DNA of 64,000 bases from Polynucleobacter sp. Adler-ghost (GTDB taxonomy: Bacteria > Pseudomonadota > Gammaproteobacteria > Burkholderiales > Burkholderiaceae), in contig NZ_CP061320.1 in the NCBI RefSeq assembly GCF_018688495.1, positions 220,586 through 284,585 of the forward strand. Direction: 5' to 3'. The notes under the pieces are model-generated. The model made no database searches and had not been told where the DNA came from. It saw only the letters and a list, made by a program, of their open reading frames with translations. A program made the position numbers and the translations under genes. Shown in pieces: positions 18,481 through 28,237 of this stretch. Within the stretch, counting starts at the first letter, position 1. Each line of letters begins with the position of its first letter.

Positions 18481-18981
18481 AGTTTTTTTCGTGACTCTGT
18501 TTAAATGGCTGAAAATTTAAGTCGCTGAGTTTGGAAGGAATTAATAATAACGTGAAAAATTAAAGGGGTTAAAGGGGATTATCAATAATTGTCTTTATAC
18601 AGAAATAGCCAAGTTAGGTAAAAATCTCTCTAAGTGTATTAATTTTTTCATTCTCTAGAATTTATTGCCCTTTATATAATTAACCTTGACTTTTTTGATG
18701 TTGATCATTTTGTAGACGTGGGTATTATGGAGGGCTTTGCTACACATAAAAAATGATTGCCGTCTGCTGAATGGGTGATTGCCTAGATCATTTGCCTGCC
18801 TTGACCGGTCGTAATCTATTTTCGAATAAATTAAGGACTAAAAGTTATAGAATCCTATTTAAAACAGTTAACTCGTTCCTTTGAATTCTAGATTTTATTA
18901 ATTTTTATATTGATCAACACCCTTTAAAAAATGGTCAATAGGCATTTAGTTTTTATAAAAACGCTTATAAGTGAAGATAAA
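18481..18981. other. AT-rich intergenic region between divergent fucosyltransferase and rfbB
   Basis: About 500 bases with no supported gene. It lies between the GT10 gene (minus) and rfbB (plus), so it should carry both promoters. A perfect tandem pair of the nine-mer TTAAAGGGG occurs at 18560-18577. A TTGACT hexamer occurs at about 18687, but no convincing -10 element sits at standard spacing, so no promoter is called. No tRNA, remnant coding frame, or JUMPstart/ops element was recognised. Confidence 0.5.
18560..18577. repeat. Two perfect tandem copies of a 9-base unit
   Basis: TTAAAGGGG is repeated twice head to tail, 80 bases upstream of the fucosyltransferase start on the minus strand. 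Purpose unknown. It may be chance in an AT-rich spacer, or a binding site or slippage-prone tract. Confidence 0.6.
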
Positions 18982-20040
18982 ATGATATTGGTAACAGGTG
19001 GAGCTGGGTTTATTGGCGGTAATTTTGTTTTGGATTGGTTGGTCGATCCTAATGCTGAAGGCATTATTAATCTCGATAAATTGACCTATGCTGGTAATTT
19101 AGCTACCCTAGCATCTTTGAAGGATGATCCTCGCCACGTTTTTGTACATGGTGATATTGGTGATGAAGATTTAGTAGCTAAATTGCTTAAAGAGCATCAA
19201 CCGCGCGCAATTGTAAATTTTGCTGCCGAGAGTCATGTGGATCGTTCAATTCATGGGCCAGCAGAATTTGTTGCTACCAATATCGTGGGTACTTTTAATC
19301 TTCTTGAGTGTGCTCGTGAGTATTGGGGTGGATTGGATGAGTCTGCTAAGAGATCATTTCGCTTTCATCATGTATCCACCGATGAGGTCTATGGATCACT
19401 TGCTGCTTCTGATCCTGCTTTTACAGAAACTAATTCCTATGAGCCCAATAGCCCATACTCCGCATCTAAGGCGGCCTCTGATCATTTAGTGCATGCCTGG
19501 TTCCATACCTATGGCTTTCCAGTGCTTACAACCAATTGCTCCAATAACTATGGTCCATATCACTTCCCGGAAAAGTTAATTCCCCTAGTGATTCTGAATG
19601 CACTTAACAGTAAGCCATTACCAATTTATGGTGATGGTCAGCAGATACGTGACTGGCTTTACGTGGGTGATCATTGTTCGGCGATTCGAGAGGTATTGGC
19701 CAAGGGCAAGTTGGGTGAAACTTACAACATTGGCGGCTGGAATGAAAAAGCAAATATCGATGTAGTTAAAACTATCTGTGAAATTTTGGATGAATTAAAG
19801 CCACGTGCTGATAGCAAGTCTTACGTAGATCAAATTACCTACGTAAAGGATCGCCCTGGTCATGACCGTCGCTATGCTATTGATGCCAGTAAGGTAGAGC
19901 GTGATCTTGGTTGGCGGCCGGCAGATACCTTTGACACAGGCATTCGCAAGACGGTGCAATGGTATTTGGACAATCCCGTTTGGATTGAGGGTGTAGTCAG
20001 CGGATCTTACCGTGACTGGCTCTCTAAGCAGTACAGCTAA
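18982..20040 (+). CDS. rfbB: dTDP-glucose 4,6-dehydratase
   Basis: 352 residues from ATG 18982; an in-frame ATG at 18931 adds 17 residues with no family match. The protein should begin at [15 protein letters not shown], the NAD-binding Gly motif. Short-chain dehydrogenase catalytic residues are in [10 protein letters not shown] (Thr-Asp-Glu) and [12 protein letters not shown] (Tyr-x3-Lys). [18 protein letters not shown] and [12 protein letters not shown] are RfbB hallmarks. It converts dTDP-glucose to dTDP-4-keto-6-deoxyglucose, step two of dTDP-L-rhamnose synthesis. It begins the rfbB-rfbD-(rfbA)-rfbC cluster, with rfbD starting 7 bases later. Confidence 0.96.
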   Translation: MILVTGGAGFIGGNFVLDWLVDPNAEGIINLDKLTYAGNLATLASLKDDPRHVFVHGDIGDEDLVAKLLKEHQPRAIVNFAAESHVDRSIHGPAEFVATNIVGTFNLLECAREYWGGLDESAKRSFRFHHVSTDEVYGSLAASDPAFTETNSYEPNSPYSASKAASDHLVHAWFHTYGFPVLTTNCSNNYGPYHFPEKLIPLVILNALNSKPLPIYGDGQQIRDWLYVGDHCSAIREVLAKGKLGETYNIGGWNEKANIDVVKTICEILDELKPRADSKSYVDQITYVKDRPGHDRRYAIDASKVERDLGWRPADTFDTGIRKTVQWYLDNPVWIEGVVSGSYRDWLSKQYS

Positions 20041-20047
20041 AGAACGC

Positions 20048-21010
20048 ATGAATATCCTCGTATTTGGCAAGGATGGCCAGCTGGGAAAAGCCTTTCAAGA
20101 AGAGTTGAGTAAGCTCACTACGGCTTTGCTTGTAAAACCTACCATTCAGTATGTTGGACGCTCTGAATGTGATCTTGCTGATAGAGAATTACTTAGTCAA
20201 CTACTCAATCAAGTTGAACCTCGGTTAATTATTAATGCTTCTGCTTATACTGCAGTCGATAAGGCAGAAACGGAATCCAACTTAGCTTTTGCAATTAATG
20301 TAAGAGCTCCTGAAGTTATGGCGCAATATGCTGCAGACCATGGCGCTACTTTTCTTCATTACTCCACAGATTATGTCTTTGATGGCGAGAAATATGGCTA
20401 TTACCTGGAAGACGATATACGCAACCCTTTGGGGATTTATGGAAAAAGCAAGGCTGCTGGTGAAGATGTAATTGCCAGAATCTTTGCTAGCAATAATGGT
20501 AGTGGTCAATATGCCATTTTCAGAACCAGTTGGGTTTATGGCGATGGCGGTAACTTAATTCAGACCATTTTGCGTTTAGCAAAAGAGCGTGAAGAATTGA
20601 AAATTATTAATGATCAATTTGGCGTTCCCACGAGTGCCAATTGGTTGGCACAAGTGAGTCTGAATTTAGTTCTGGATGAACATCCCCACTTAAGAAAATT
20701 TACATCGGGTATCTATCATGCTGTTCCTGCCGGAGAAACTACTTGGTACGGCTTGGCGTGTTTGGCTGTGCAAGTAGCTCTCGATGCTGGCGTAACTCTT
20801 AAAGCTCACCCAAGCACTATTAAGCCTATTCTTGCGGTGGAATACCCTTTACCAGCCCCAAGGCCCATAAATTCAAGGATGTCGACAGATAAGCTCCATC
20901 TAGTGTTTGCGGGGTTGGGTGATATGTCAAAATTAGAACAATTAAATCAGCCTTGGGATAAGGCTGTTCAGTCTTATGTCGCTAGTTTGGCTAAAGACGG
21001 ACTAATTTAG
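20048..21010 (+). CDS. rfbD: dTDP-4-dehydrorhamnose reductase
   Basis: 320 residues from ATG 20048 (a frame opening at 20012 overlaps rfbB and is not favoured). Starts [20 protein letters not shown], the NADPH-binding motif. It has [26 protein letters not shown], and [11 protein letters not shown] (Tyr-x3-Lys). The C-terminal [15 protein letters not shown] is characteristic. It performs the last reduction to dTDP-L-rhamnose. It is coupled to rfbB (7-base gap). The next gene, rfbA, is broken, so this pathway as encoded here is incomplete. Confidence 0.95.
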   Translation: MNILVFGKDGQLGKAFQEELSKLTTALLVKPTIQYVGRSECDLADRELLSQLLNQVEPRLIINASAYTAVDKAETESNLAFAINVRAPEVMAQYAADHGATFLHYSTDYVFDGEKYGYYLEDDIRNPLGIYGKSKAAGEDVIARIFASNNGSGQYAIFRTSWVYGDGGNLIQTILRLAKEREELKIINDQFGVPTSANWLAQVSLNLVLDEHPHLRKFTSGIYHAVPAGETTWYGLACLAVQVALDAGVTLKAHPSTIKPILAVEYPLPAPRPINSRMSTDKLHLVFAGLGDMSKLEQLNQPWDKAVQSYVASLAKDGLI

Positions 21011-21020
21011 AAAGAATGCT

Positions 21021-21195
21021 ATGCCAGTAAATCAGATGAATCGTAAGGGTATCATTTTAGCGGGGGGTTCGGGCACTCGTTTATACCCAGTCACTCAAGC
21101 GGTCTCTAAGCAGCTGATACCTGAGTAAGATTGTTAACGAGTTGAATGCCTCCGGCCAAGCTGTTTCACTATCGAATAAAAAGATGATTGGATGA
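21021..21195 (+). pseudogene. rfbA: Remnant of glucose-1-phosphate thymidylyltransferase (rfbA), internal deletion with frameshift
   Basis: An ATG at 21021 opens a frame reading the RfbA start: [18 protein letters not shown], then SKQLIP, followed by a stop at 21126-21128 after 35 residues. Normal RfbA is about 290. A second frame (positions congruent with 21121) reads a short tail, [16 protein letters not shown] to KKMIG, ending TGA at 21193-21195, which overlaps the rfbC ATG. The tail is likely the old C terminus. So roughly 780 bases of the middle are missing and the ends are out of frame. The head keeps the GGSGTRL nucleotide-binding signature but no catalytic residues. Confidence 0.85.
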
Positions 21196-21758
21196 GCGCG
21201 ATGTTGAAGTTGCAAATCACTCCCATTGCGATTCATGATGTACTCGTGATAGAGCCTAAAGTATTTGGCGTTGAGCGCGGCTGGTTTACCGAATCCTTTA
21301 ACGCTCAAGACTTTGCAGCAGCTACTGGTCTGAATGTAGAATTTGTTCAAGATAACCATTCCTTTTCTCGTCAATGGACATTGCGTGGCTTACATTATCA
21401 GTTAGAGCAGACGCAGGGAAAATTGGTTCGTGTTGTGGCTGGTAGTGTTTTTGATGTTGTTGTAGATATCCGCAAAAATTCACCGACATACGGAAAGTGG
21501 GCTGGCGTTGAATTGAGCGCCCAAAATCACAAGCAGCTATGGATACCGGCTGGTCTCGCTCACGGTTTTTTAGCCTTATCTGAGACTGCAGAGTTCCTCT
21601 ATAAAACAACGGATTACTATCACCCGCAAAGCGAAGCATGTTTGGCGTGGAATGATCCAACCATAGGCATCGATTGGCCATTACCAACAGACATCATGCC
21701 GAATATGAACGCCAAAGATTCTGCTGGTCTATCGTGGGAGACTGCTCCTAAGTTTTAA
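21192..21758 (+). CDS. rfbC: dTDP-4-dehydrorhamnose 3,5-epimerase
   Basis: 188 residues from ATG 21192 (a second ATG lies at 21201). The cupin-fold enzyme has GWFTESFN, FVQDNHSFSRQWTLRGLHYQ (catalytic His), GKLVRVVAGSVFDVVVDIR, IPAGLAHGFLALSE, and FLYKTTDYYHPQSE (catalytic Tyr). It epimerises C3 and C5 of dTDP-4-keto-6-deoxyglucose. The ATG overlaps the stop of the rfbA remnant tail, which shows that rfbA was once translationally coupled to it. The reading frame is intact, so loss of rfbA may be recent or compensated by another copy. Confidence 0.95.
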   Translation: MSAMLKLQITPIAIHDVLVIEPKVFGVERGWFTESFNAQDFAAATGLNVEFVQDNHSFSRQWTLRGLHYQLEQTQGKLVRVVAGSVFDVVVDIRKNSPTYGKWAGVELSAQNHKQLWIPAGLAHGFLALSETAEFLYKTTDYYHPQSEACLAWNDPTIGIDWPLPTDIMPNMNAKDSAGLSWETAPKF

Positions 21759-21799
21759 TTAAATTTAGGGGTATTTTCAAAAGATAAGATAATGCTCAC

Positions 21800-22825
21800 A
21801 TGAGCACTTCTCCTAAAATCTTGTTGGTAAAACTATCCTCTCTCGGGGATGTATTGCATAACTTGCCGATTTTGTGGGATTTGCGGGCACGTTTACCAGA
21901 TGCTCAAATTGATTGGGTGGTGGAAGAGGCTTATGTTCATTTACTTGAACCCTTGCTATTAAGAGATGGTTTTAAGGGTATTGATCGAATCATTCCTTTT
22001 GGTTTACGTCGCTGGAAGAAAAATCTCTTTAGCTTGGCCACCTGGAAGGAGTTTTTTGCGTTTAGAACAACACTTCAATCTATTGCCTATGACGTATTGA
22101 TTGAAACACAGGGCCTACTTAAATCAGCCACCATATGTTCCCTTGCTAAGAAAAGCTCTAATGCCGTGGTTGCAGGCCTTGCTAATGCAACGGAATTTTC
22201 TGGATACGAGCCATTGGCTAGATCTTTCTACAGCCAGTCAGTACAAGTTCCTGCGCAGTGCCATGCCGTCGATCGTTCGCGTTGGGTGATGTGCTCGGCC
22301 TTGGATTGGTCTTTGATAGAGCGTGGTGATACGCCACAGTTTTATTCACCAGAATTTATTGCTAGCATTCCAAAGACTTCTATCGCTAGTTTGTGTTCTC
22401 CTTATGTTTTGTGCTTTCATTCGACGGCTAGAGAGGCTAAGCGTTGGCCTAATGACAATTGGATTGCGCTAGGTAAAGATTTATCTACTCGAGGATATCA
22501 ACTGGTTTTTCCTTGGGGAAATGCCACTGAAAAATCTGTGAGTCAATTGCTTGCCTCGCAGATTCCTGGGGCTCTAGTACCACCAGCCTTTTCAATTGAA
22601 GAGGCTTTTTCAGTTATTGCTGGCGCAACCTTAACGGTGGGGGTGGACACTGGTCTTACGCATTTAGCAGCAGTACTCAACAAGCCTACCGTAGAGATCT
22701 ATTGCGACTCACCACGTTGGAAAACTGAAGGCTATTGGTCTGGGCGGATTGCTAATGTGGGCCATATTCAAGATCCACCAAGCGTCCAAGAGGTTCTTGA
22801 CGCATCACTAAAGCTTTTAAAGTAA
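21800..22825 (+). CDS. waaC: Lipopolysaccharide heptosyltransferase I
   Basis: 341 residues, GT9 family. Starts with ILLVKLSSLGDVLHNLPIL, the conserved GDV motif. It has DVLIETQGLLKSA, CFHSTAREAKRWPNDNWIAL, and the C-terminal donor site GVDTGLTHLAAVLNKPTVEIY. WaaC adds the first L-glycero-D-manno-heptose to the Kdo of the lipid A inner core. It is a core-LPS gene, downstream of the rhamnose cluster with a 41-base gap, and converges on the TolC-type gene, leaving only four bases between stops. Confidence 0.92.
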   Translation: MSTSPKILLVKLSSLGDVLHNLPILWDLRARLPDAQIDWVVEEAYVHLLEPLLLRDGFKGIDRIIPFGLRRWKKNLFSLATWKEFFAFRTTLQSIAYDVLIETQGLLKSATICSLAKKSSNAVVAGLANATEFSGYEPLARSFYSQSVQVPAQCHAVDRSRWVMCSALDWSLIERGDTPQFYSPEFIASIPKTSIASLCSPYVLCFHSTAREAKRWPNDNWIALGKDLSTRGYQLVFPWGNATEKSVSQLLASQIPGALVPPAFSIEEAFSVIAGATLTVGVDTGLTHLAAVLNKPTVEIYCDSPRWKTEGYWSGRIANVGHIQDPPSVQEVLDASLKLLK

Positions 22826-22829
22826 GTTT

Positions 22830-24449
22830 TTAGCGCAGCAGGGCATTAATAGAAATTAGATCTTCATCCGATAGTGTAGCTGCATGCGCTTTTAGCCTCA
22901 TCGCATTGAGAATGGTGTTGTAGCGCGCCTGTTGCAGTTGTGAGCGGGTAGTAATGAGTGTGTCTAGTGCAATGAGAACGTCAATATTAATCAGCGTTCC
23001 CACTTGAAATCCTAGCTTGCTGGATTCTAGTGCGGAGTTAGATGATCGCTCTGCTGCTTCATAGGCTTTGACGCTAGCTAGACCTCCGTAAAATCCAGTA
23101 AAGGCAGTCCTAGTATTCTGAGCTGCAGTGCGCCGAGCACTATCGTAGTTAGCTTTGGCTGCATCGAGTAAGGCTGCATTCTGGCGAATGACAGAGCTAT
23201 TAAATCCCCCTGAAACCAGCGGGATTGTCATTTGCAGCGCAATCGTATTGTTATAAATATTGGTGTTGCTCGGGGCGTAGCTATTAGCACTTCCATTTGC
23301 GGTGTTGTAGCCCGCCGTTCCAACAAAGTTTACAGAAGGGTAATTAAGTGCTTGTGAGCCTCGGTAAGTGCTCTCGGCAAGACTCACAGATAGTTGACCA
23401 GCCAAGACATTAAAGTTTGCAGTCTCTGCTTGTTGGATCCAATCATCCAGAGTTTGGCCTTTTGGTAATTGTGGGTTAACACTTTCCGCAATTGGAATGC
23501 CGTTACTATCTTTATTTTTGGAGCGAGGATCTTTTAAAACACCATCAATCTTCGCTTCTTTAATCAGTGGGCGCAGAGATCCTACTGGGCGCCCAGTAAG
23601 CTGTTCTAATACACCACGTTTAACCACTAAATCAGCTTGAGCGCCAATCTCTTGGGAGTTGGCAAGATCCAATGCTGCCTGTGCCGTATTGACATCAACA
23701 ATGGTGGCTAGGCCAGCATCAAATTTAGCTTGTGCGATCTCAAGTTGTTGCTTGATGAGACTTTTCTTATTGCGAAAAAGTTCTACGTTGTCTTGGCTAG
23801 TAAGTGCATCAAAGTAAGCTTGCGAGACCCTCAAGATCAGATCTTGTTGCGCTAAATAAAAGCGCATGTCTGCAATTTTCGTATTGAGATCGCCTTGCTT
23901 TGATGCCTCAAATGCCGCTACGTTAAAAACGGGTTGTGTGAGGGTTACGGTATAACCCTTTTGATCAAAAACACGAGAGTTAGCCGAATAACTTGTTAAA
24001 GCCGATCCATTGGTTGCATGTTGATAGTATCTAGTGCCAATCGGGGATGCGCTTGCTTGGGGCAGCAAAAGAGATAAGCCCTGCCAATAGAGTTCTTTGC
24101 TTGCCTGGTAGTTAAAGCGTGCGGCATTGAGGACTGGATCGCTAAATGCAGCTTCTTGATAAAGGCGAATGAGGTCTGAAGCCGGTCCGGCAGGGTTAGC
24201 TGCGCCATTTCTGTTGAGGTTTGAGGGTGCATCAGAAGTCGGTATGGCCAGCTTAGGGGCAACCACCATTTGTGGGGGCATATCTAGCCCAATTAAGGCT
24301 TGAGAGCTCATTGGGGTGGGTAGCGATGGCTTTGCCCCATTGGCAGCCTGTGCAAAGGTGTTGGTCGACGCCGTACTGAGTCCGAGTGCTTGGCACAGGA
24401 TTAAACCTAGGATGCTGGGTTGCGAGAGGCGAAAACGGGCTGGGGTCAT
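22830..24449 (-). CDS. TolC-family outer membrane channel protein
   Basis: 539 residues. A signal peptide occupies the N terminus (hydrophobic LGLILCQALGLSTA near 14-27, cleavage after AQA about 35). It is followed by a proline/alanine-rich stretch to about residue 90. Two outer-membrane-efflux repeats follow, with DLIRLYQEAAFSDPVLNAAR, YTVTLTQPVF, DLILRVSQAYFDALTSQDNVEL, and FDAGLATIVDVNTAQAALDLANS. The C-terminal repeat has FQVGTLINIDVLIALDTLITTRSQL. It forms a trimeric channel for type I secretion or efflux. It is longer than typical TolC (about 470-490) because of the N-terminal extension. It converges on waaC. Confidence 0.9.
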   Translation of the reverse strand: MTPARFRLSQPSILGLILCQALGLSTASTNTFAQAANGAKPSLPTPMSSQALIGLDMPPQMVVAPKLAIPTSDAPSNLNRNGAANPAGPASDLIRLYQEAAFSDPVLNAARFNYQASKELYWQGLSLLLPQASASPIGTRYYQHATNGSALTSYSANSRVFDQKGYTVTLTQPVFNVAAFEASKQGDLNTKIADMRFYLAQQDLILRVSQAYFDALTSQDNVELFRNKKSLIKQQLEIAQAKFDAGLATIVDVNTAQAALDLANSQEIGAQADLVVKRGVLEQLTGRPVGSLRPLIKEAKIDGVLKDPRSKNKDSNGIPIAESVNPQLPKGQTLDDWIQQAETANFNVLAGQLSVSLAESTYRGSQALNYPSVNFVGTAGYNTANGSANSYAPSNTNIYNNTIALQMTIPLVSGGFNSSVIRQNAALLDAAKANYDSARRTAAQNTRTAFTGFYGGLASVKAYEAAERSSNSALESSKLGFQVGTLINIDVLIALDTLITTRSQLQQARYNTILNAMRLKAHAATLSDEDLISINALLR

Positions 24450-24568
24450 CTAATTTAATTACTTTTTATGTGCCATGAAGTTTAAGGCTTATTTCAGCAA
24501 AACGCCTTAATTGAACCTCATTTTGCCAAATCGTCTACAAGGCTTCATCTATCTATAAAATTAGGACC

Positions 24569-25414
24569 ATGGATCTAATTTTGCTAGGTAAAGCAGTAAT
24601 ACTGGGTGTTGTCGAGGGCTTAACGGAGTTTTTGCCAATCTCTAGCACAGGACATCTGATTTTGGCGGGTGATTTGCTCGACTTCAATGACGAGCGGGGA
24701 AAGGCCTTCGAGGTCATTATCCAGTTTGGTGCCATTTTGGCGGTGTGCTGGGAGTTTCGAGAAAAGCTCTGGAAGGTAGCCTCTACTATCAAAACAAGCG
24801 CAATCTCTCGGCGCTTTGTAATGAACTTAGTCATTGCCTCGATTCCTGCGATGGGTCTTGCCTTTCTGTTTGGTAAGCATATCAAGGCTGTGTTGTTCGC
24901 ACCCATTCCGGTTGCTAGCGCTTTTATCGTAGGGGCACTCGTAATCTTTTGGGCTGAGAAACGTCAGAGAACAGTCGCCGCGAGTAAAAACTCCATTCAG
25001 TCAGTAGATGAGCTCACTCCTTTGGATGCATTGAAGGTGGGCTTAGCGCAGTGCGCTGCTTTAATACCAGGCACCTCCCGCTCCGGGGCAACCATTATTG
25101 GTGGGATGTTATTTGGTTTACCACGCGCAGTTGCTACGGAGTTCTCATTCTTCTTGGCTATCCCAGTTATTGTTGGTGCTACTGCCTATGAGTTACTGAA
25201 GCTTTGGAAGAGCCCTGTTTATTTGTCTGGGGACTTTACTTGGGCAATTGTGGTCGGCTTTATTTCTGCTTTTGTATCGGCTTTCATTTGCGTACGTTGG
25301 CTGATTCAATATGTTGCTGGACACAACTTCATTCCTTTTGCTTGGTATCGAATCATTTTTGGTGTGCTGGTGTTGTTAAGCGCATTCAGCGGTTTAGTTG
25401 CTTGGTCACATTGA
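24569..25414 (+). CDS. uppP: Undecaprenyl-diphosphatase
   Basis: 281 residues with about eight membrane helices. Both active-site motifs are exact: [20 protein letters not shown] (about 14-33) and [17 protein letters not shown] (about 168-184). It removes a phosphate from undecaprenyl pyrophosphate at the outer face of the cytoplasmic membrane, recycling the lipid carrier for peptidoglycan and O-antigen. The start lies 119 bases from the divergent TolC-type gene. The short spacer to the DUF2721 gene (42 bases) suggests co-transcription. Confidence 0.95.
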   Translation: MDLILLGKAVILGVVEGLTEFLPISSTGHLILAGDLLDFNDERGKAFEVIIQFGAILAVCWEFREKLWKVASTIKTSAISRRFVMNLVIASIPAMGLAFLFGKHIKAVLFAPIPVASAFIVGALVIFWAEKRQRTVAASKNSIQSVDELTPLDALKVGLAQCAALIPGTSRSGATIIGGMLFGLPRAVATEFSFFLAIPVIVGATAYELLKLWKSPVYLSGDFTWAIVVGFISAFVSAFICVRWLIQYVAGHNFIPFAWYRIIFGVLVLLSAFSGLVAWSH

Positions 25415-25456
25415 GGTGGCCCTCATCAATATTAATAAAGATCGACTGGAAAAATA

Positions 25457-25915
25457 ATGGATGTATCAATAGACGCAATTACGAACAATATTCAATTGGC
25501 TCTTGCCCCGGTATTTTTGTTGACTGCAGTTGCTACTTTGATTAATGCGATCTCTGCTCGCCTAGCCCGTTCAGTCGATCGTATGAGGGCTATTCAGCAC
25601 CGCATTCAGGAGGGTAGTATTCAGGATCAAGTCATGTTGAATCACATGATGAAAGAGGCTAACGAAGCAAAAGTGCGGGGCCGTCTTTGTACTGCTGCCA
25701 TTTTCTTTGACGTATTAAGTGGTGTATTTATTTCACTGACCGTACTAGAGCTGTTCTTCTTTCAAGCGGGCGCGGTTCGATCATTGCAGGCAACTTATGT
25801 TATTTGGACATTTGTACTTGGATTAATATCTTTTATGACATCACTTTCTATTGTGCTGGGCGAAGTAGTTTATGCCTATCGTTCGGCTGGATGGAATACC
25901 CCTTTCCCAAAATAA
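25457..25915 (+). CDS. DUF2721 membrane protein
   Basis: 152 residues. Hydrophobic helices lie near 12-32, 75-100 and 115-140. The family-like segment [18 protein letters not shown] (about 30-47) is a cytoplasmic helix following the first membrane segment. DUF2721 proteins have no known function. It lies between uppP and the UDP-xylose synthase, all on the plus strand, with only four bases to the next ATG. The assignment comes from the segment pattern and length. Confidence 0.7.
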   Translation: MDVSIDAITNNIQLALAPVFLLTAVATLINAISARLARSVDRMRAIQHRIQEGSIQDQVMLNHMMKEANEAKVRGRLCTAAIFFDVLSGVFISLTVLELFFFQAGAVRSLQATYVIWTFVLGLISFMTSLSIVLGEVVYAYRSAGWNTPFPK

Positions 25916-25919
25916 AATT

Positions 25920-26870
25920 ATGCAAAATTACAATCGAAATCAAAAAATCCTCATTACTGGTGGCGCCGGATTCCTAGGCTCCCATCTCACCGAGAAACTT
26001 CTTAAAGAGGGTAATGAGGTTTTAGTAGTCGATAACTTTTTTACGGGCACTAAGCAGAATTTGGCTCACCTATTAGGAAATTCAAATTTAGAGGTGATGC
26101 GTCACGATGTGACTTTCCCTCTCTATGTGGAAACTAATCAAATTTATAATTTAGCTTGCCCCGCTTCGCCGGTCCATTATCAGTACGATCCTGTGCAAAC
26201 TACCAAAACCAGCGTACATGGTGCTATTAACATGCTGGGACTTGCCAAGCGAACCAGGGCTCGCATTTTGCAAGCTTCTACCAGCGAAGTTTATGGTGAC
26301 CCTGAAGTGCATCCTCAGCCAGAAGAATATTGGGGAAGAGTCAACCCAATCGGCATACGTTCTTGTTATGACGAGGGTAAGCGCTGTGCTGAAACCTTAT
26401 TCTTTGACTACCATCGTCAACATCAGCTAGAAATCAAAGTTGTACGAATTTTTAATACCTATGGTCCACGCATGCACCCAAATGATGGTCGTGTTGTGAG
26501 CAACTTCATTGTTCAGGCATTACAAGGCAAAGACATCACTATTTATGGTGATGGCCAGCAGACTCGGAGTTTTTGCTATGTTGATGACCTAATCGATGCA
26601 ATGGTCAAAATGATGAACTCAGAAGAGGGGTTTACTGGCCCAATTAATATCGGTAATCCAGGTGAGTTCACTATGCTGCAATTAGCTGAAACAATTCTCA
26701 AGCTCTCAGGAAGTAAGTCAAAAATCATCCATCAACCCTTGCCATTAGATGATCCAAAGCAGCGTCAACCTAATATTGATCTAGCTAGGGATAAGTTAGA
26801 TTGGCAGCCTAAAGTCAATTTAGAGGATGGTCTCAAGGAGACAATTACATACTTTAAGAAAATGGTTTAA
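25920..26870 (+). CDS. UDP-glucuronate decarboxylase (UDP-xylose synthase)
   Basis: 316 residues from ATG 25920. The extended SDR fold starts [19 protein letters not shown]. The family-specific middle has [26 protein letters not shown], broken here as DVTFPLYVE and [16 protein letters not shown]. Catalytic residues are STSEVYGDP and [11 protein letters not shown] (Tyr-x3-Lys). [20 protein letters not shown] follows. The enzyme makes UDP-xylose from UDP-glucuronate, usually for surface glycans. It sits away from the other sugar-nucleotide genes, between DUF2721 and trmB. Related UDP-glucuronate 4-epimerases are less likely because of the CPASP segment. Confidence 0.88.
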   Translation: MQNYNRNQKILITGGAGFLGSHLTEKLLKEGNEVLVVDNFFTGTKQNLAHLLGNSNLEVMRHDVTFPLYVETNQIYNLACPASPVHYQYDPVQTTKTSVHGAINMLGLAKRTRARILQASTSEVYGDPEVHPQPEEYWGRVNPIGIRSCYDEGKRCAETLFFDYHRQHQLEIKVVRIFNTYGPRMHPNDGRVVSNFIVQALQGKDITIYGDGQQTRSFCYVDDLIDAMVKMMNSEEGFTGPINIGNPGEFTMLQLAETILKLSGSKSKIIHQPLPLDDPKQRQPNIDLARDKLDWQPKVNLEDGLKETITYFKKMV

Positions 26871-27684
26871 TAAGTTGCCCCAAGGAAAATCAGAAAAACA
26901 TTTTGATCGTATCCGTTCTTTTGTATTGAGGGCGGGCCGGACTACTGCCGGACAGCAACGCGCCATTGATGAATTGGGTCCCCAATTTTTGATTCCGTTT
27001 CAGGAATCCGTTCTAGATCTGCAGCAAGCATTTAATGGATCTTCACGTCCCAAGATTTTAGAGATTGGTTTTGGTATGGGTGAGACCACTGCCAAAATTG
27101 CTGCTTTGCGCTCCGAAGATGATTTCTTGGCAATTGAAGTGCATACTCCTGGCGTGGGCGCCTTGCTGAAATTGATTGGCGAAAATAATCTCACTAATTT
27201 GCGTCTGATTCGTCACGATGCCGTTGAGGTTCTGGAAAAAATGATTGCTCCCAATTCTTTGGATGGCATCCATATTTATTTTGCAGATCCATGGCATAAG
27301 AAGCGCCATCACAAACGACGCTTGATTCAAGCAGAGTTTGTAAGATTATTAATTTCTCGTTTAAAGCCCGGAGCTTATTTACACCTCGCGACCGATTGGC
27401 ATAACTACGCTGAGCAAATGTTGTTAGTCTTAAATGAAAAGTCTGATTTAGTGAATACCTCGACCGAGCAAATGAGTATTAAAACTTTTTCTGCGGCTGA
27501 TATAGCAAGTGATCTTGAGCTTTCTAAAGAGTCCCTTAAAGAATTTAAGCCTACCCTTGAACAGCTTGATGCTAAGCATCCTGGATATGTTGAGAGGCCT
27601 GCATACAGGCCGACCACTAAGTTCGAAAATCGCGGAATTAAGTTAGGCCATGGAGTGTGGGACTTGGTTTACAAAAAGAAGTAA
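26827..27684 (+). CDS. trmB: tRNA (guanine-N7-)-methyltransferase
   Basis: Up to 285 residues. It binds SAM with [12 protein letters not shown] (about 75-86) and has the catalytic/tRNA-binding [16 protein letters not shown] (about 155-170) and [15 protein letters not shown]. TrmB methylates G46 in tRNA. Start choice is unsettled: ATG 26827 overlaps the UXS gene by 44 bases, TTG 26875 avoids overlap, and neither has a clear ribosome-binding site. The conserved part begins at [14 protein letters not shown]. The protein is longer than E. coli TrmB (239 residues). It converges on nusB. Confidence 0.92.
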   Translation: MVSRRQLHTLRKWFNKLPQGKSEKHFDRIRSFVLRAGRTTAGQQRAIDELGPQFLIPFQESVLDLQQAFNGSSRPKILEIGFGMGETTAKIAALRSEDDFLAIEVHTPGVGALLKLIGENNLTNLRLIRHDAVEVLEKMIAPNSLDGIHIYFADPWHKKRHHKRRLIQAEFVRLLISRLKPGAYLHLATDWHNYAEQMLLVLNEKSDLVNTSTEQMSIKTFSAADIASDLELSKESLKEFKPTLEQLDAKHPGYVERPAYRPTTKFENRGIKLGHGVWDLVYKKK

Positions 27685-27719
27685 AACCAATCACCAAGAG
27701 CGAGACCACAGCTAGCTGC

Positions 27720-28229
27720 TTAACCAGCCTGAATTTCAGTGCTACGTAATCTTTGAGCTAGTAGGTCGAGTACGCCATTGACGTACTTATGGCCATCAGT
27801 GCCACCAAAGGTTTTCGCCAATTCCACGGCCTCATTAATAGCCACTTTGTAGGGAACCGCTAAATCAATAGCCAGTTCGTATGTACCAATGAGTAGGGCT
27901 GCATGCTCTACAGGGGATAGTTCATTAATAGGTCGATCGAGAGCTGGGGTAATGATGCCCTCTAGCTCATCGGTGCGCTCAAGGACGCCAGTAAAAATAC
28001 CCTGAAATAAATCATGTTGGCAACGACGAAAGCCAGGATCTTCAGCTAACTGCTTAGCAATTGCCGCAGCATTCGGAAGACTACCTGCACGGCGCATGAC
28101 TAGGCTTTGATAAACACCTTGTAAAGCATATTCACGTGCACGACGACGTGGCGTGAGTGAACGTTTAGGAGCGCTGGGCGCACTGGGTGTGCCTGATGCT
28201 GCCTGTGGACTAGGTACGTTTTTATTCAT
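27720..28229 (-). CDS. nusB: Transcription antitermination factor NusB
   Basis: 169 residues, all-helical. The NusB blocks are ARRRAREYALQGVYQSLV (about 26-44), LFQGIFTGVLERTDEL (about 77-92), ERPINELSPVEHAALLIGTYEL in part (PINELSPVEHAALLIGTYEL), and KVAINEAVELAKTFGGTDGHKYVNGVLD. The first about 25 residues are a Ser/Pro/Ala-rich extension. NusB with S10 forms the rRNA antitermination complex at boxA. It lies 8 bases downstream of ribH, the common ribH-nusB pair, and converges on trmB. Confidence 0.95.
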   Translation of the reverse strand: MNKNVPSPQAASGTPSAPSAPKRSLTPRRRAREYALQGVYQSLVMRRAGSLPNAAAIAKQLAEDPGFRRCQHDLFQGIFTGVLERTDELEGIITPALDRPINELSPVEHAALLIGTYELAIDLAVPYKVAINEAVELAKTFGGTDGHKYVNGVLDLLAQRLRSTEIQAG

Positions 28230-28237
28230 CTTGGGAA

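Noticed and set aside
18660..18720. Possible promoter (TTGACT) in the fucosyltransferase-rfbB spacer
   Set aside because: No convincing -10 hexamer at 16-18 bases, so it is not called as a promoter.
20012..20047. Upstream extension of rfbD into rfbB
   Set aside because: The extra 12 residues match nothing in the family; the ATG at 20048 starts exactly at the NADPH motif.
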